Shown here one piece after another: positions 62,835-64,000 of a stretch of DNA of 64,000 nucleotides. The DNA comes from Nitrospira sp. SG-bin2 (GTDB taxonomy: Bacteria > Nitrospirota > Nitrospiria > Nitrospirales > Nitrospiraceae). The notes beneath the pieces were generated by a model. It was not told where the DNA came from. It saw only the letters and a program-made list of their open reading frames with translations, and ran no database searches. Both the position numbers and the translations under genes were made by a program. The stretch is from contig LVWT01000002.1 in NCBI GenBank assembly GCA_002083405.1, positions 1-64,000 on the forward strand. Direction: 5' to 3'. Numbering within the stretch: the first letter of the stretch is position 1; the number at the start of each line of letters is the position of its first letter.

Positions 62835-64000
62835 TTACTTCCTCACCGCAATTCCGTGCACATCGGCGGTTTCTTTTCCGTCCTTCTGATTCGTGACGGT
62901 CGCCTGGCCCTTGTAGTGGCCGACTCGTCCGCCCTCTTCCACATGAATCACGCCCACACCGGGAATCGTGCCCATGGCGTTGTGCGCATCCTTGTCATTC
63001 CCGGTCAGCGGACTCGGTCCACGCAGGCTGACGAAGACATACTGGCCGTCCGGCGCCGTATCCATCAAATCCGGAGCCGGGTCCGCATTGGCACTTGTCT
63101 CCAAATCAATTGCCCCTACGCTCAGGTTACTCACCGTATCGATGATTTCGACATTGTTCCCGGCCCGGTCTGCGCTCCACACATAGCGTCCGACAGACGC
63201 CATGCCGTGCGAGTCGGCGAACTGGTCATCCCGTTGCGACACAAGCTTGACCGTAATCGCTTTGGGTAGATTCGAAATATCGAGCGCATAGATGTCGTAG
63301 GACAACGGCGCGATGGGCCAGCCGCCGCCTGAGTTGACGTACATCGTGCCGCCGGCTTGAATCCCGCCGCAGCCGGCGGGATGGATTTGGTTATTATCTA
63401 ACGTCGCCACAACCTTGAACGGCGTAGCGGTCACATCCAAGACCAACAGCCCTCCTCCACGAAGCGTGACAAACGCATACTGACTGGACGATTCGGTAAT
63501 GGGGCAGATCGGCGAGGTGTCCGGACGTTCCCCATTTTCCAACGCCGCTAAGTTGAGCACATCCTTCTCAGGGTCGAAGCTATATTTATGGGCAGCATAG
63601 TCCGTCCAGATCCGGATGAACTTTTTCTCAGCGATGTTGGCGGTAATGGCCATCTTCTGATCAGGCGTCGGCCAGGCGGCGTGCGCATTTTTCCCCATCG
63701 ACAGACAAGCTTCCGGCTTCTTGGTCGCCGCGTCCATGAAGAGCACATGGCCGCTCAAGAATGAAAGAATGACATGGTCCTGGGCCGCGTTGAAGAACAG
63801 CATATGCGGACGGCGGACGGCCTTCTTCGTCGCATCCTCACAAAACTTGTTGATCTCGCCTGACAAATCGATGGTCTGAAGCGGTTTCGCCGATACCGGA
63901 TTGGCGGCCAGCTTGGCCCCGTCGTAAATATGGAGAAATCCACCGCTTTCTTTTCCGGTATCCGATTGATCGGTGATCCAGACTTCATAGGCTTGTGCAG
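62835..64000 (-). CDS. Beta-propeller protein (partial, N-terminus beyond the window)
   Basis: The frame stays open to the window edge and has no plausible start, so the gene is cut. The protein has repeated beta-strands typical of YVTN/YncE-type propellers: HIYDGAKLAA, MLFFNAAQDHVILSFLSG, YAFVTLRGGGLLVLDVTATP, GHYKGQATVTNQ. It resembles periplasmic propeller proteins of unknown role. Confidence 0.75.
   Translation of the reverse strand, partial: AQAYEVWITDQSDTGKESGGFLHIYDGAKLAANPVSAKPLQTIDLSGEINKFCEDATKKAVRRPHMLFFNAAQDHVILSFLSGHVLFMDAATKKPEACLSMGKNAHAAWPTPDQKMAITANIAEKKFIRIWTDYAAHKYSFDPEKDVLNLAALENGERPDTSPICPITESSSQYAFVTLRGGGLLVLDVTATPFKVVATLDNNQIHPAGCGGIQAGGTMYVNSGGGWPIAPLSYDIYALDISNLPKAITVKLVSQRDDQFADSHGMASVGRYVWSADRAGNNVEIIDTVSNLSVGAIDLETSANADPAPDLMDTAPDGQYVFVSLRGPSPLTGNDKDAHNAMGTIPGVGVIHVEEGGRVGHYKGQATVTNQKDGKETADVHGIAVRK

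Noticed and set aside
1..64000. CRISPR arrays, tRNA and rRNA genes
   Set aside because: No regularly spaced identical repeats and no cloverleaf or rRNA motifs were seen when reading the intergenic gaps; the repetitive spacers are irregular and short.

Overview
The window is bacterial chromosome, GC-rich (about 60 % by eye) and gene-dense, with many overlapping start/stop codons. The gene set suggests a Nitrospirota bacterium, most likely Nitrospira: a GldA/F/G plus DUF4340 ABC operon, paired DsrE/TusA sulfur-carrier proteins, several HEAT-repeat proteins, a PEP-CTERM protein, and families of palindromic intergenic repeats. No rRNA, tRNA or nitrite-oxidation marker lies here, so this assignment is an inference from style and content.

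Layout. 0.1-3.2 kb: a lower-GC 969-residue protein of unknown function and a fragment of another gene. 3.2-8.6 kb: lipoprotein, hypothetical protein, alpha-glucan phosphorylase, HEAT-repeat protein and a membrane-anchored coiled-coil protein. 8.7-12.3 kb: a small defence and mobile islet (BrnA/BrnT pair, GmrSD-type nuclease, transposase remnant). 12.4-14.4 kb: HEAT protein, a very basic small protein and RlpA. 14.9-19.7 kb: four-gene ABC/Gld operon. 19.8-29.8 kb, all minus strand: hybrid sensor kinase, then a run tdh, kbl, rplI, glyA, nrdR, Rossmann-kinase, LuxR-type regulator. 30-38 kb: TonB-like protein, YceI, alcohol dehydrogenase, an 18-residue Lys/Ala peptide gene, HemD-like protein, VOC protein, metallo-beta-lactamase-fold protein and UDP-glucuronate epimerase. 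38-48 kb: CPA2 antiporter, secreted Lon-type protease domain, Rieske oxygenase, DsrE2/TusA, FtcD, RpsU, Nth and DsrE. 48-57 kb: PolA, a possible immunity protein, small proteins, and a PEP-CTERM gene with an apparent sigma-54 promoter, inserted next to a decayed gene copy. 57-60 kb: coupled phosphodiesterase-like, hypothetical and HEAT genes. 60-63 kb: a cluster of toxin-antitoxin genes and mobile-element debris. The window ends inside a beta-propeller gene.

How genes work together. Tdh and Kbl convert threonine to glycine and acetyl-CoA, and GlyA links glycine/serine to folate one-carbon units. FtcD, elsewhere in the window, also feeds one-carbon units into folate. The kinase at 23.9-25.1 kb, at the end of the tdh-glyA run, carries an NAD(P)-type Rossmann domain in front of a NarX-like kinase core and overlaps its response regulator. 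It could be a redox or dinucleotide sensor and is the most unusual protein architecture in the window.

Three kinds of terminal-inverted-repeat element occupy intergenic gaps: one in two copies (46.7 and 57.0 kb), one touching the ftcD start (43.9 kb), and one that looks like an internally deleted REP-associated tyrosine transposase (62.0 kb). Several other spacers hold short, similar low-complexity tracts.
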